DNA of 64,000 nucleotides from Actinoallomurus bryophytorum (GTDB taxonomy: Bacteria; Actinomycetota; Actinomycetes; Streptosporangiales; Streptosporangiaceae), in the NCBI RefSeq assembly GCF_006716425.1, contig NZ_VFOZ01000001.1, forward strand, positions 2,108,001-2,172,000. Reading direction: 5' to 3'. Numbering within the stretch: the first letter of the stretch is position 1; each line of letters begins with the position of its first letter. The notes beneath the pieces were generated by a model. The model searched no databases, had not been told where the DNA came from, and was given only the letters and a program-made list of their open reading frames with translations. Of the stretch, positions 1 to 8,749 are shown piece by piece. A program made the position numbers and the translations under genes.

Positions 1-1801
1 CGGATACGGCGTCCCACGTCCGTACGACCCGGTCATATCCCCCTGAAGCGATCACGCTGCGGCCGCCGACCGTGCCCGTCGCCAGGGCCGCGACTCCGGC
101 GGTGTGGCCCAGCAGCCGGGCCCGGGGAACACCGGACCGCGCGTCCCAGGTCCGTACGGTGGCGTCCGCGCCACCGGAGACCAGGAGGTCGCCGGCGAAC
201 GTCAGCGCGAGAACCGGCGCGGTGTGCGGTGTCGGAACCTGGATCTCGTCGCCGGTACCGGTGTCGTGGATCCGCACCGTGCCGTCGTCGGTCCCGGAGA
301 TGAGACCACCGGGCCCGAACGCGACCGAGGTGACCGCTCCTTCCGCCGCGGGGATCGTACGGGCGAGCGTCCCGTCGCTCCAGACCCGCAGCGAGCCGTC
401 CTTGTAACCGGCGGCGACCAGGCTCCGGCCATCGGCCGAGGTCGTGGCCACACTGCTCGGGACCGGCCCGCGCGCGAGCACGGCGACCGGGGCGCCGGTC
501 AGGGCCGCCCAGAGCCGTACGCTGCCGTCCATTCCGGCGGTGACGACGACCGGCTCGCCGTCCGCCTCGGAGAAGCCGATGGCGGTGAGCCAGTCGCTGT
601 CCGCGGACCAGGCCGCCAGCGGCTCACCGGTGCTCGCGTCCCAGGTGCGGACGGTCCCGTCGAGCGAGCACGAGCCGACGACCGGACGGCCGCGGGTCGT
701 GGTCAGCGCCACACCGGTGACCGTCCCCGTGTGCCCCTCCAGCGCGTGGAGCTCTTTCCCGCCGGGCAGTTCCCACAGCCGTACGACACCGTCCTGCCCG
801 CCCGAGGCCAGCGACCCTCGGGGCCCGTCGGCCGCGAGCGCGCCGACCCGGCCGGTGTGACCGCGCAGCGCGCCGATGACGTCGTGGCCGGCGGCGTCCC
901 GCACCTCGACGGTGCCGTCGCCGGTGCCCGCGCAGATGAGGTCGCGTCCCCTGACCCGGACGTGGCACACGCTCGTGACCCCGCCTTCGCCGACCGGGAT
1001 GGTCCCGAGATCGCCGGAGGTCCCGGCGGCCCAGATCCGGATGTCGCCGTCGTCTCCCGCCGTCAGCACGACCTGGCGGTCCGAGGCCATGCCCGCCGCC
1101 ACCGCGGTCACCGGCCCGCGATGCCCGGCCCGTGCGTGCAGCAGCCGGCCCGTACGCGCGTCGTGCACCCTGATCACCCGGTCGTCACCGGCCGTGGCGA
1201 GAAGGTCGCTCTCATCGTCGGCGAGGGCCGCGGCCCGTACCGCCGTCCGGCCGGGAAAGGACAGGGGGGTTCCGCCGTGGCGGAAGAAGATCTTGATGTC
1301 GCCGTGGACGACCGCGTACGCGGGTTCCCCGCCGACGGTGCCGAACGCCGCCGCGGCGGACGCCGCCTCGGGCCGCCCGATCTCCTGCACGCGCCCGTGG
1401 ACGACCGGCGGGAGCTCGTCCACGGTGGACCGCAGGGCTCCACCGCTGACCTGGCGTACGAGCGCGTCGAGAATCCGGAAGATCTCGCGGAGCGCCGGCT
1501 GGGCGGTGTCGTTCCAGCCGACCACGAGCGACCCGCCGGGCTCGACGACGAGCTCCCGGCGAGCGGCCCCCGGCGGGATCGGCCGCGGCTCGACCTCCGC
1601 GAACCCCGACCGGTCCAGCGCGTCGACGAGCCGCCGCCAAGCGGCCTGCTCGAGCCGTCCGCTCCAGGCACGGGACCCCACGGGGTCCCGATGGTCCAGC
1701 CGCAGGCCACCGTCCGCTCCAACGGTCAGGTCGAACCGGCCCGAAGCCTCGGTGGGGGCTCCCGAACGATAAGCGACCCGATCGGTGCCTCCGCCGACCA
1801 T
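1..1801 (-). CDS. WD40 repeat protein (partial, runs off left edge)
   Basis: The reverse strand is open from an ATG at 1801, with a GAAGAAGG ribosome site just upstream, through the left edge, giving about 600 codons. After roughly 190 residues without WD repeats, it reads as successive WD40 blades, recognisable by endings such as DGVVRLWELPGG, DGTVRTWDASTG and DATVRTWDARSG, about seven in view. Such beta-propellers are protein-interaction scaffolds; the partner is unknown. The N-terminal 100 residues (FDLTVGADGGLRL, then an alternating helix/strand pattern) loosely recall the emfourin-type protease-inhibitor fold, which is a guess. The gene is divergent from the sigma factor at 2062. Competing plus-strand frames here lack domain sense. 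Confidence 0.85.
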   Translation of the reverse strand, partial: MVGGGTDRVAYRSGAPTEASGRFDLTVGADGGLRLDHRDPVGSRAWSGRLEQAAWRRLVDALDRSGFAEVEPRPIPPGAARRELVVEPGGSLVVGWNDTAQPALREIFRILDALVRQVSGGALRSTVDELPPVVHGRVQEIGRPEAASAAAAFGTVGGEPAYAVVHGDIKIFFRHGGTPLSFPGRTAVRAAALADDESDLLATAGDDRVIRVHDARTGRLLHARAGHRGPVTAVAAGMASDRQVVLTAGDDGDIRIWAAGTSGDLGTIPVGEGGVTSVCHVRVRGRDLICAGTGDGTVEVRDAAGHDVIGALRGHTGRVGALAADGPRGSLASGGQDGVVRLWELPGGKELHALEGHTGTVTGVALTTTRGRPVVGSCSLDGTVRTWDASTGEPLAAWSADSDWLTAIGFSEADGEPVVVTAGMDGSVRLWAALTGAPVAVLARGPVPSSVATTSADGRSLVAAGYKDGSLRVWSDGTLARTIPAAEGAVTSVAFGPGGLISGTDDGTVRIHDTGTGDEIQVPTPHTAPVLALTFAGDLLVSGGADATVRTWDARSGVPRARLLGHTAGVAALATGTVGGRSVIASGGYDRVVRTWDAVS

Positions 1802-2061
1802 GCGGCCACCCTTCTTCCCCGTTGAGCGATGTCGCGATCCGGCAGTCACATTACCCAGCCGTGCGCAGCCGGAGCCCCTCGTTTCAAGGAAGCCCGAACC
1901 ATGGCCCGGCAGGCGGCCGGACGCGTGGCGGGACCCCACGGCGACCGCACTCCCATGGACGTCTTGCCTGCTCAACGCCACGTTTGGCCCATTTCCCGGA
2001 TAGTATCCGTTCCCTATCGCTGTACGCGGTTGTCCAGGTTTTGGGCGGAACGGAGGTACCG

Positions 2062-3447
2062 GTGTCCTTGACCGAGGCCCTACGGACGGGTGCTCCGCAG
2101 GCGTTCGGCGCGCTCTACGACGAGTACGCCGGAGCGCTCTACGCCTTCTGCCACGTGATGGTCGGCGACGAGGCGGGCGATACGCTGCGTGACGCCTTCG
2201 TCGCGGTCGCCCGTCATCCGGACGCCGCCCCGGGCGACGACGCGGAGTTGCCGGTGTGGCTGTACTCCCTCGCCCGTGCCGAGTGCGTACGGCGCGGCGC
2301 CCTCGTACGCGGCGTCGTGACGACCGGCTCGGCCGACCCGCTGCGGCGCGCACTGGCCCTCCTGACCCCCGAACACCGTGAGGTCCTGGCGCTGTCGAAC
2401 GCTCTCGATCCGGAGCAGACCGCCCAGGTCCTCGGCATCACGCGGGACACCGCCGAGACCCTCGTACGGGAGGCGCAGCAGCGTCTGGAGCAGGCCGCCG
2501 CCTCGGTGAGCGGCCGGGAGGCGCCGGACTCGGCCATGCTCGTCGCGCTGAGCGGGGAGGCGCTGCACCGGCTGGTGACACTCGGGCACGAGCCTCCTGC
2601 CGGGCAACGGGAGTGGGTGTTGTCCTCGTGCGCGGCGGCCGGACGCACGCCCGGCCGTGCGACGGCGGCGGCGTTCGACGCCGACGGGACGCCGCTCCCC
2701 CTGGACGCGTTCTCCGCCCAGGCCGACGACGCCACCCACCAGTTCCCGAAGATCTCCTCGGACGAACCGGCCACCGAGCCGCTGCGCAAGATCGACTGGA
2801 TCCCCGCGAGCCCGAGACCGGACCAGTCCGGGTCCGGGTCCGGCGAGGCTGGGTTCGCCGGGGCCGCGGGCGTCGGCCTGGGATCGGTCGGCTGGGAGTC
2901 CATGGACCAGGGATCCGATGGGGACCCGAACGCGAACACCGGCGAGCAGCCGGCGTTCGCCGGCGGCACGCACGCCAGGCAGCGAAGGCCGCTCCGCCGC
3001 CGGATCCTCCCGGTCGTGGCCCTGGTGGCCTGCGCCGCGGCGGCGACGGGCACGGCCCTGGCGTGGCCCGGCTCCCACCACGTGAGGGAGACCGGCTCGC
3101 TCGTACACCAGAGTGCGCCGCCGAGCCGTCCGGCCCAGCCGGCGCCCTCGGGCGACCAGTCCTCCCCCGCGACGCCTGCCGGTAGCGCCGCGCCGTCCCC
3201 GAGCAGCACCGACCCGGCCGGCGGCTCGGCCTCGGCGACCCCGGCCGAGCCGACCCCGACCACCGAACCGACCACGCCCCTTGACCCGCCGACGACCCGG
3301 CCGAAACCCCGTCACACCGCCGCGCCGGGCAACGGGCACCGGACCACACGTCCCCGGGGCCCGGGCCGGACATGCCACGGAGCCCCCGGGCGAGCGTCTT
3401 GGTGTGGTCGGCCACACCCTGGGCGCCCTTGGCACCCTCACTGGTAA
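2062..3447 (+). CDS. ECF-type RNA polymerase sigma factor with C-terminal membrane anchor and disordered tail
   Basis: GTG start at 2062 follows GGAGG by 5 bases. Residues 10-75 match sigma region 2 (FGALYDEYAGALYAFCHVMV), and residues 95-145 match region 4 with its helix-turn-helix (LTPEHREVLALS, then TAQVLGITRDTAETLV). A roughly 165-residue linker follows, then a basic stretch and one transmembrane segment near residues 315-335 (RRRILPVVALVACAAAATG), then about 100 residues rich in Pro, Ser and Thr. Soluble ECF factors are usually under 250 residues, so the anchored extension is unusual; related long actinobacterial sigma factors with extracellular tails exist. The last 40 residues look non-coding, so the true C-terminus may have been altered by rearrangement with the lysozyme remnant downstream. 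Confidence 0.8.
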   Translation: MSLTEALRTGAPQAFGALYDEYAGALYAFCHVMVGDEAGDTLRDAFVAVARHPDAAPGDDAELPVWLYSLARAECVRRGALVRGVVTTGSADPLRRALALLTPEHREVLALSNALDPEQTAQVLGITRDTAETLVREAQQRLEQAAASVSGREAPDSAMLVALSGEALHRLVTLGHEPPAGQREWVLSSCAAAGRTPGRATAAAFDADGTPLPLDAFSAQADDATHQFPKISSDEPATEPLRKIDWIPASPRPDQSGSGSGEAGFAGAAGVGLGSVGWESMDQGSDGDPNANTGEQPAFAGGTHARQRRPLRRRILPVVALVACAAAATGTALAWPGSHHVRETGSLVHQSAPPSRPAQPAPSGDQSSPATPAGSAAPSPSSTDPAGGSASATPAEPTPTTEPTTPLDPPTTRPKPRHTAAPGNGHRTTRPRGPGRTCHGAPGRASWCGRPHPGRPWHPHW

Positions 3448-3450
3448 GGC

Positions 3451-3643
3451 ATCCAGCCATTACTTGATATGTCAAGAACGCGACGCACTATGGATCAACA
3501 ACCACGGCGACTCCCCCGGCCCGCTCCCCGCCGGCTGGAAGAACTACTTCGTTTGGCAATGGGCCGACACGGGTGTCTTCCCAGGCGACCAGGACGTCAT
3601 GAATCCAGACGCGCTCAAGCGACTTCTCCACCCGCACGACTGA
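3451..3643 (+). pseudogene. Remnant of a GH25-type lysozyme C-terminus
   Basis: In the frame ending at the stop at 3643, the last 50 residues read DSPGPLPAGWKNYFVWQWAD followed by TGVFPGDQDVMNPDALKRLL. This is the signature end of actinobacterial glycoside hydrolase family 25 muramidases, whose usual form is WxLWQYxDSGxxPGDQDxFN. No catalytic N-terminal domain is present upstream; the same frame there only mirrors the Pro-rich tail of the sigma factor. It is therefore a decayed fragment, not a working gene. Family assignment rests on the motif alone. Confidence 0.55.
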
Positions 3644-3671
3644 GCCCGCCAAGAACGACACGAACCGGCCG

Positions 3672-5057
3672 TCAGGGCCTGTTGAAGCAGCGCTTCAGCT
3701 CGTTCAGGTCGTAGAAGTAACCGCCCTTGGCGACCGGCCGGCAGGTGCTCTTGAAAGCGGTCTCCTTCTCGTTGTAGAGCATCCGCACCAGGTATTCGGT
3801 GCCCCTCGCGGTGGCCGGCTTTCCGTTGCCGCCGCGAGGGGTTCCGGCGTACAGGTCCCACTCCACGTTCGCGGCCATCGGGGCGACGTTCGCGCCTCGC
3901 CATGGGTTGTTCTGGTAGCTGTACGGCTGGTTCAGCGCCGCGGCTCTGGTGCTGCCGGGCAGGCCGAGCAGGACGGCGAGCGGCTCGATCTCCTCGGCGT
4001 GGGTGAAGCGGAGCACCGCCCCGGTCGCACTGGTGCCGCCGGCCCTGGCCTCGACCCTGGCGAACAGGTCGTCGAGCAGGACGCCGGCCATCCCGTACGT
4101 GATCGTGCGCCCGCTGAAGGCGGGGCCGCTCTGGTAGAACTCCTCGGCATCGTCGAGGTAGGCGAACCAGCGGGCGTCCTCGGCCGGGAGGAAGGCGTCG
4201 AGGTCCACGTTCGGGGCCTCGACGCTCAGGTCCGGCGCCGAGCTGTAGAGCTCGAACAGCGAGCGGGAGAAGGCGATCTGGTCGTCGGCGGACATCGCGG
4301 CGGCGAAGCCGGTGCCGAACAGGCGTGAGACGACGTGCCGGGCCGCCTTCGCGGTACGGGGCTCATCATCGATCTTGGCGAGAACCGCGGCCAGGTCCGG
4401 ATCACTGTCCAGGTACGCCTGGTAGTCGGCGTTCTGGGGTTGCTTGTGGAAGTACAACAGGTCCTTGTCCGTCACGGGAGCCTGGATCAGACCGGCCAGC
4501 GCCGGGTCGCCGGAGGTCAGGCCGCCCGTGAAGGCGTTGGCGCTCGCCACGGCGCGGTCCACACCGGAGGTCACGACCTCGATCGGCGCCTTCTCGGCGA
4601 CGATCGCGGAGAAGAGCGCGGGCATGCGGCGCTCCATGCGCAGCGCGATCCCCTGCTGCTCCTGCTCGCCGCGCCCGGCGAGGTCGCCGTACCCGACCGA
4701 GGAGGCGCCGGCCAGCAGCGTCTGCACCTGCGGCCCGAGCCGCGTACCCAGCCGGGTCAGGGCGTCCTGGGCCTGCGCGCTCCGCAGTACCGCGAGTACG
4801 GCGTCGCCGTCGTCGCTGTCGGTCATGGCACGTGAGCCGTGCCGGACGACGTTCTCGGCGAAGACGGGGGCGAAGTCCCTGGGCGGGGACTGGTAGTCGC
4901 CCAGCCGTTCCTGCGGGGCGTACGGCGTCTTCGTCGTCGAGAAGTGCGGGCCGGGGTGGGACGGAACCCGCGCCGAGGCGGTACCGCCGGGGAGGGCGAC
5001 GACCGCGGCCACCAGAGCCGCGGTCAATGCGGCGCCGGAGGTGACGATGCGTTTCAT
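3672..5057 (-). CDS. Secreted histidine-type acid phosphatase (MINPP/phytase-like)
   Basis: A 461-residue protein with a signal peptide (MKRIVTSGAALTAALVAAVV, cleavage after TASA). The catalytic RHGSR motif of branch-2 histidine phosphatases lies near residue 70, and the proton-donor HAE motif (FTHAEEIEPLAVL) about 290 residues later. These phosphatases form a phosphohistidine and release phosphate from phosphomonoesters, inositol phosphates in the MINPP subgroup. I chose the ATG at 5057 because it begins the signal peptide and follows an AGAGAGAT purine run; an upstream in-frame start at 5114 would bury the signal. The secreted lectin gene lies upstream on the same strand. Confidence 0.85.
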   Translation of the reverse strand: MKRIVTSGAALTAALVAAVVALPGGTASARVPSHPGPHFSTTKTPYAPQERLGDYQSPPRDFAPVFAENVVRHGSRAMTDSDDGDAVLAVLRSAQAQDALTRLGTRLGPQVQTLLAGASSVGYGDLAGRGEQEQQGIALRMERRMPALFSAIVAEKAPIEVVTSGVDRAVASANAFTGGLTSGDPALAGLIQAPVTDKDLLYFHKQPQNADYQAYLDSDPDLAAVLAKIDDEPRTAKAARHVVSRLFGTGFAAAMSADDQIAFSRSLFELYSSAPDLSVEAPNVDLDAFLPAEDARWFAYLDDAEEFYQSGPAFSGRTITYGMAGVLLDDLFARVEARAGGTSATGAVLRFTHAEEIEPLAVLLGLPGSTRAAALNQPYSYQNNPWRGANVAPMAANVEWDLYAGTPRGGNGKPATARGTEYLVRMLYNEKETAFKSTCRPVAKGGYFYDLNELKRCFNRP

Positions 5058-5276
5058 GGTGGATCTCTCTGCAGCAGGCCCAGGCGGCTGACCGGCCCGG
5101 ATGACGTCTCGCACGCTGGCAACCTCGAGGGAACGGCCGACGAGCCGGACCTTTCACCTGGGTGAGGCAGAGATGAACTACGCCGAGCGCCGCCGCGACA
5201 GGTTCGGCCGCGCGGCGGCGCTCTCGTACTCCTCGGTACCCGCGGGCAGATGACGGAAGTGTCCGTGCCCGCCCGG

Positions 5277-5834
5277 TCAGGTCGTTCCGTCGTCCCAGTT
5301 GAAGCCGTACGTCGGTGGCAGGTCCGGCAAGAACCACTGCTGGTCGAGGTGGAAGCCGCAGTCCTGCATGACCAGGGGGGTGCCGGTCGCGGTGCTGCCG
5401 TTGGCCAGGTTCGCGCACCTGAAGGACGCCGCGTTGCGGAGGCTCCAGAGGCCGTCCAGGCCGCCGGGGTGCACCGCGGCGAAGGTCCATTGCTGGTCAC
5501 CGGACACCGGGCTGGTGCAGTCCCGCAGCACCAGCGGGGTACCGAGCGGAGTCGGGACAGGGTGGTTCGCGGCGAGGCTGAAGCACTTGCCGCCGAAGCC
5601 GCGGACCGAGCCGTCGCGGCCGGTGCCGTGCCAGGGCTGGTTGCAGTCCATCAGCACTATCGGAGTGCCGTCGGTCGTGTCGCCGTTCCTCGGGCCGATG
5701 CACTTGGCGGCACCGGAGACGTTGGCGCGGATCAGTGTGAAGGGAAAGTCGGCGGCATGAGCGGCCGCCGATGTCAGCACCAGGGACGTCAGCAGTGTTA
5801 ACCCGGTGAGGGCCGTGGCCAGTAGTCGGGACAT
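5277..5834 (-). CDS. Secreted ricin-type beta-trefoil lectin domain protein
   Basis: A 185-residue protein. Residues 1-28 are a signal peptide ending AAAHA. The rest is one ricin-B trefoil: repeated blocks of the form CxxxxNGxxxxGTPxxLxDC with partial QxW motifs (QQWTFAAV, DQQWFLPD). Paired cysteines suit an extracellular fold. Such domains bind galactose- or polysaccharide-type glycans. There is no attached catalytic domain, so it is a stand-alone lectin. It lies 219 bases upstream of the secreted phosphatase on the same strand; co-expression is possible but not shown. Confidence 0.8.
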   Translation of the reverse strand: MSRLLATALTGLTLLTSLVLTSAAAHAADFPFTLIRANVSGAAKCIGPRNGDTTDGTPIVLMDCNQPWHGTGRDGSVRGFGGKCFSLAANHPVPTPLGTPLVLRDCTSPVSGDQQWTFAAVHPGGLDGLWSLRNAASFRCANLANGSTATGTPLVMQDCGFHLDQQWFLPDLPPTYGFNWDDGTT

Positions 5835-5992
5835 GTCGGCTCCTGTGAAACCGTTGGAAGACCTCGTGACACGCAGGCACGTGTCTGCCCTGAGGGCGTT
5901 CCATCCCGTGACAGCCGGTGGAACCGCATCGCCACTCCCCGGCAGCGATCGGCGTCGAGCAAGCCCGGGGTCTCACGTTCAGTCGAGCCGGA

Positions 5993-6200
5993 CCACGATG
6001 CCGGTCACGCCGCCGAGTACGACGGCGGCGCCGGCACGGACGGCACGCCCGGCGCGCTCGGTCGAGGTGGTCGGGGGTGACCATGGCCAAGGGGTCGATC
6101 AGGTCATTGCCGGCACTGACGACGAGGTGGGGCGCCAGGTCGATCGCCCTGCCGATGCTCGCGACGCGGCGGGCTCGATCGCCCCGCTCGCCGCTGTCAG
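5993..6200 (-). pseudogene. Possible decayed hydrolase fragment in the 5.84-6.36 kb gap
   Basis: The gap between the lectin and the protease holds no intact gene. On the reverse strand one short frame with strong third-position G/C reads RVASIGRAIDLAPHLVVSAG then NDLIDPLAMVTPDHLDRARR. After a one-base shift it continues AVRAGAAVVLGGVTGIVVRL to a stop near 5993. The SAGNDL pattern is like block III of SGNH/GDSL hydrolases. There is a stop upstream and a frameshift inside, so at most this is a relic. Confidence is low. Confidence 0.25.
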
Positions 6201-6366
6201 GACGACGGCGCGCGCCTGGACGGCCCCCTGGGCGTCGCTGCTAATCCCCGCCGTCCTCTGCGTGCTCCTCGTCGCGGGCCTGGTCTTCCGGCGCCGCCGC
6301 CGGAAGACCAGGCTCCGCGAGGAGGTTCACGTCCCCCAGGACCTGGCCGAGGACGTCAGCGCGTGA
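6187..6366 (+). pseudogene. Possible 3' end of a lost membrane-protein gene
   Basis: Read forward, the last 45 codons before the TGA at 6364 have almost only G or C at third positions. They encode a transmembrane helix (SLLIPAVLCVLLVAGLVF), an RRRRRK stop-transfer run and an acidic tail. Upstream in the same frame the codon bias and domain sense vanish. It may be the surviving tail of a single-pass membrane protein. It overlaps the hairpin at 6279-6312 and the last 11 bases of the protease gene. Confidence 0.25.
6279..6312 (-). terminator. GC-rich hairpin, likely terminator of the S8 protease gene
   Basis: A perfect 14-bp inverted repeat (CCTGGTCTTCCGGC and its complement) flanks a 6-base GCCGCC loop. 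It starts 44 bases past the protease stop codon. There is no U tract, as is common for actinobacterial terminators. Confidence 0.5.
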
Positions 6367-8533
6367 CGGTGAGCGTCACCCTGTTGTTCCTGTAGGACAC
6401 CCTGAACTGATGGCCGTCCGCGCGCACGACGCCGCCTTCGGCCAGCCCGTGGAATGTCCCGCTGACCGACCTGCCGCTCATGATCGTCAGCACCGCGCCC
6501 CGGGTGAGGGTTCCGCCCGCGTCCACGTGCAGGTTCCCGTGCAACACCAGATCACCGGCGGCGCGAACGCTCGTGTAGGCGCTGTCACCGGAGATGGCCA
6601 CCGCGAGGCGCCCCTCCCTGCCGATGCGCACGTCACCGCCGACGTTCAGGACGTTGCCAGGAGCGACGTGCTCATGGGCCGCTTCGAGGGGCGCTACACC
6701 AGGCTGGAGTACGCCCGCGGCGACGTCGACGCCGTCGGCCACGCTGCCGCTGCCACCGAGCGTCCCGCCGCGCACGTCGATCGGGCCGGCGTGCGAGCCG
6801 ACGATCGAGAGCGTGCCACCGAGAACCGTGCTGGTCCCGTGCCAGGTGTCGTTGCCGGCGAGGAACAGGGTCCCGCTGCCGCTCTTGGTGAGGCTGCCCT
6901 CGTGGTCGCGCGCGTTGCGTGCCTTCTCGCGCCGGGTACCGGTGGCGTAGTCCGACTTGTCGATGTCGCTCGCGCCGGCCGGCAGGCCGTGCGTCCATCC
7001 CTTCGCGGCCTTGGTCGCCTTCCAGGCGGCCGCCTCGGCGGCGTCTTCCTGCCCGCGTGCCCGGATGGCGACGTCGGAGATGTCGTTCGACCACACGTCG
7101 CTGTATCCCCGCGTGTCGGCGCGGAACGGCCCCAGCAGCTGGCCCGGGCCCTTCATGGCCTCCCGCAGGCTGGGCGTGTGCCAGCCGTTGCGTGAGTCGG
7201 GAACCTGTACGATCCGGCCCGCGTCGGGGTTCGGGACGGCGTTGCCCGCCGCGTCACTGATCGTGCTGTTCTGCCGGCCGGTGGTGAACATCGTGTAGAG
7301 CGCCTGCTGGTTGGTCAGGTACGGAAAGCGCTGCATGATCAGTGCCAGCGCGGCCGCCGAGTGGGGCCCGGCCATCGACGTCCCCGACGCGGCTTTGTAA
7401 CGCGGCTGGGGTACGCCGTCGACGAGGTCCACCCACGTGCTGTTGATCGACCTGCTCGGCGCGGTCACGCAGGACCACTTCGCGACACCGCACTGGTTGA
7501 ACTCCTGCTGCCCCGGGACCAGCACCGAACCGTCGGCGTTGAACGTGCTGCCGACCGTGGGATTGATCCCCGACGTGGTGTACCAGCGGCCTTCGAGGTC
7601 GGGCAGGTAGTAGGGCGCGGCGCCTCGCGGCGTCGGGTTCGCGTAGCCGCTGTTGCCTGCGGTGAACTGGAGGATCGTGCCGGTCCGTGCGACCTGGATG
7701 GCGCCGTTCAGCCAGTGCTCGGTCCTGCCGTTCGGATCGGCCACGCCATCGGGAGTCGACAGGAAACGCCACGCGGCGTTCAGGCCGAAGCCGTCCGGGC
7801 TGCCCGGCGTCGGCTCGAGGGTGTTGTAGTTCTCCGTGGGGGGCTGGCTGCCCCAGCTGCTGGTGATGAGCCGGATCGGCCGGTGGTTCGCCGTCTTCGC
7901 GGTGTTCACGGCCCGGTACACGTTGGCGAGATAGGCGTTGTCCGGCGTCTGCACGGTGGTCGCGTTCGGCGGCAGCAGGCCGTAGAAGACGCCGTCGGTC
8001 TTGTGGGTGTTGCCGAGGTAGACGTCGCTGTTGAACGCGACGCCGTGCATGTTGGCCTCGGGCCCGTCCGGCTGCGTCTCGCCGACACCGTCGCGGCTCG
8101 CGGCCACGGTCCCGCTGACGTGCGTGCCGTGACTGTCGTTGAACGCCGGATCGTAGAAACCCGGGGTGAGGCCGGTCTCGCCGCCCTGGGCCCTCACCGA
8201 GAAGAAGCGGTCTCCGGTCGCGTAGTCCGTGTCGAGGCTGCCGTGCTCCCGCACATGCCCGGCGAAGAAACCCGAGTCGACGATGCCGATGTTCATCCCG
8301 GCGCCGGCGTAGCCTGCGGTGTACGCGAACTCCGCTCCGATCGACACCAGGCCGGTGTCCCGGTTGAATTCGGGGGTGCGCCAACTCGCGGGGTCGCCGA
8401 GTCTGCCGGGGTCTCCCCCGTAGGACGTGATCGGCGGTGGCTCGGGCGACTGCGCCATCGCCGGCGGCACGACCACGCCCAGCGCCACCACCATCGACGT
8501 CAGCGCCGTCTTCACGTGTTTCGTGGTCGACAC
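6356..8533 (-). CDS. Secreted S8 subtilisin-like protease with autotransporter-type beta-strand repeats
   Basis: GTG at 8533 follows GAGGAGG by about 5 bases and gives 725 residues; an upstream ATG at 8581 has no such site. A signal peptide (ALTSMVVALGVVVPPAMAQS) is followed by a subtilase domain with all three catalytic residues: Asp in GIVDSG (about 86), His in HGTHVSGT (about 135) and Ser in SGTSMAGP (about 386). Residues 540-590 match the autotransporter-associated beta-strand repeat (LTKSGSGTLFLAGNDTWHG then TSTVLGGTLSIVG), and the protein ends like a passenger (NNRVTLTVTR). The outer-membrane beta-barrel found in Gram-negative S8 autotransporters is absent. It is presumably a secreted or wall-associated protease. 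Confidence 0.88.
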   Translation of the reverse strand: MSTTKHVKTALTSMVVALGVVVPPAMAQSPEPPPITSYGGDPGRLGDPASWRTPEFNRDTGLVSIGAEFAYTAGYAGAGMNIGIVDSGFFAGHVREHGSLDTDYATGDRFFSVRAQGGETGLTPGFYDPAFNDSHGTHVSGTVAASRDGVGETQPDGPEANMHGVAFNSDVYLGNTHKTDGVFYGLLPPNATTVQTPDNAYLANVYRAVNTAKTANHRPIRLITSSWGSQPPTENYNTLEPTPGSPDGFGLNAAWRFLSTPDGVADPNGRTEHWLNGAIQVARTGTILQFTAGNSGYANPTPRGAAPYYLPDLEGRWYTTSGINPTVGSTFNADGSVLVPGQQEFNQCGVAKWSCVTAPSRSINSTWVDLVDGVPQPRYKAASGTSMAGPHSAAALALIMQRFPYLTNQQALYTMFTTGRQNSTISDAAGNAVPNPDAGRIVQVPDSRNGWHTPSLREAMKGPGQLLGPFRADTRGYSDVWSNDISDVAIRARGQEDAAEAAAWKATKAAKGWTHGLPAGASDIDKSDYATGTRREKARNARDHEGSLTKSGSGTLFLAGNDTWHGTSTVLGGTLSIVGSHAGPIDVRGGTLGGSGSVADGVDVAAGVLQPGVAPLEAAHEHVAPGNVLNVGGDVRIGREGRLAVAISGDSAYTSVRAAGDLVLHGNLHVDAGGTLTRGAVLTIMSGRSVSGTFHGLAEGGVVRADGHQFRVSYRNNRVTLTVTR

Positions 8534-8749
8534 CCAGGCCTCCTCAAGATCGATTCGAGCGAAAGGTAACTTCGCGGTCAAATCGGATCAACAGGGTTGG
8601 CCACTACCGGTTAGAGCACCAGGTAAAGCAGCGAACCGGGCAGACGCGATCCACCCGGCGTTTTGCCGGCGCCGGGTCGGGCCGCGGCGAATCCACGCGG
8701 CTGGAGGGTGTAGGCCTAGGGGAAAGCCTTCCGAAGGGACGAGTCGACG

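Noticed and set aside
104-1825. Long forward frame of 573 codons, rich in Arg/Gly/Asp
   Set aside because: It is the antisense of the WD40 gene; the reverse strand gives regular WD motifs and a ribosome site.
2080-3441. Long reverse frames opposite the sigma factor
   Set aside because: Arg/Gly/Pro-rich composition without domains; the forward frame has sigma regions 2 and 4 and a ribosome site.
6410-8569. Long forward frames opposite the S8 protease
   Set aside because: Antisense of a protein with a full catalytic triad; no domain sense of their own.
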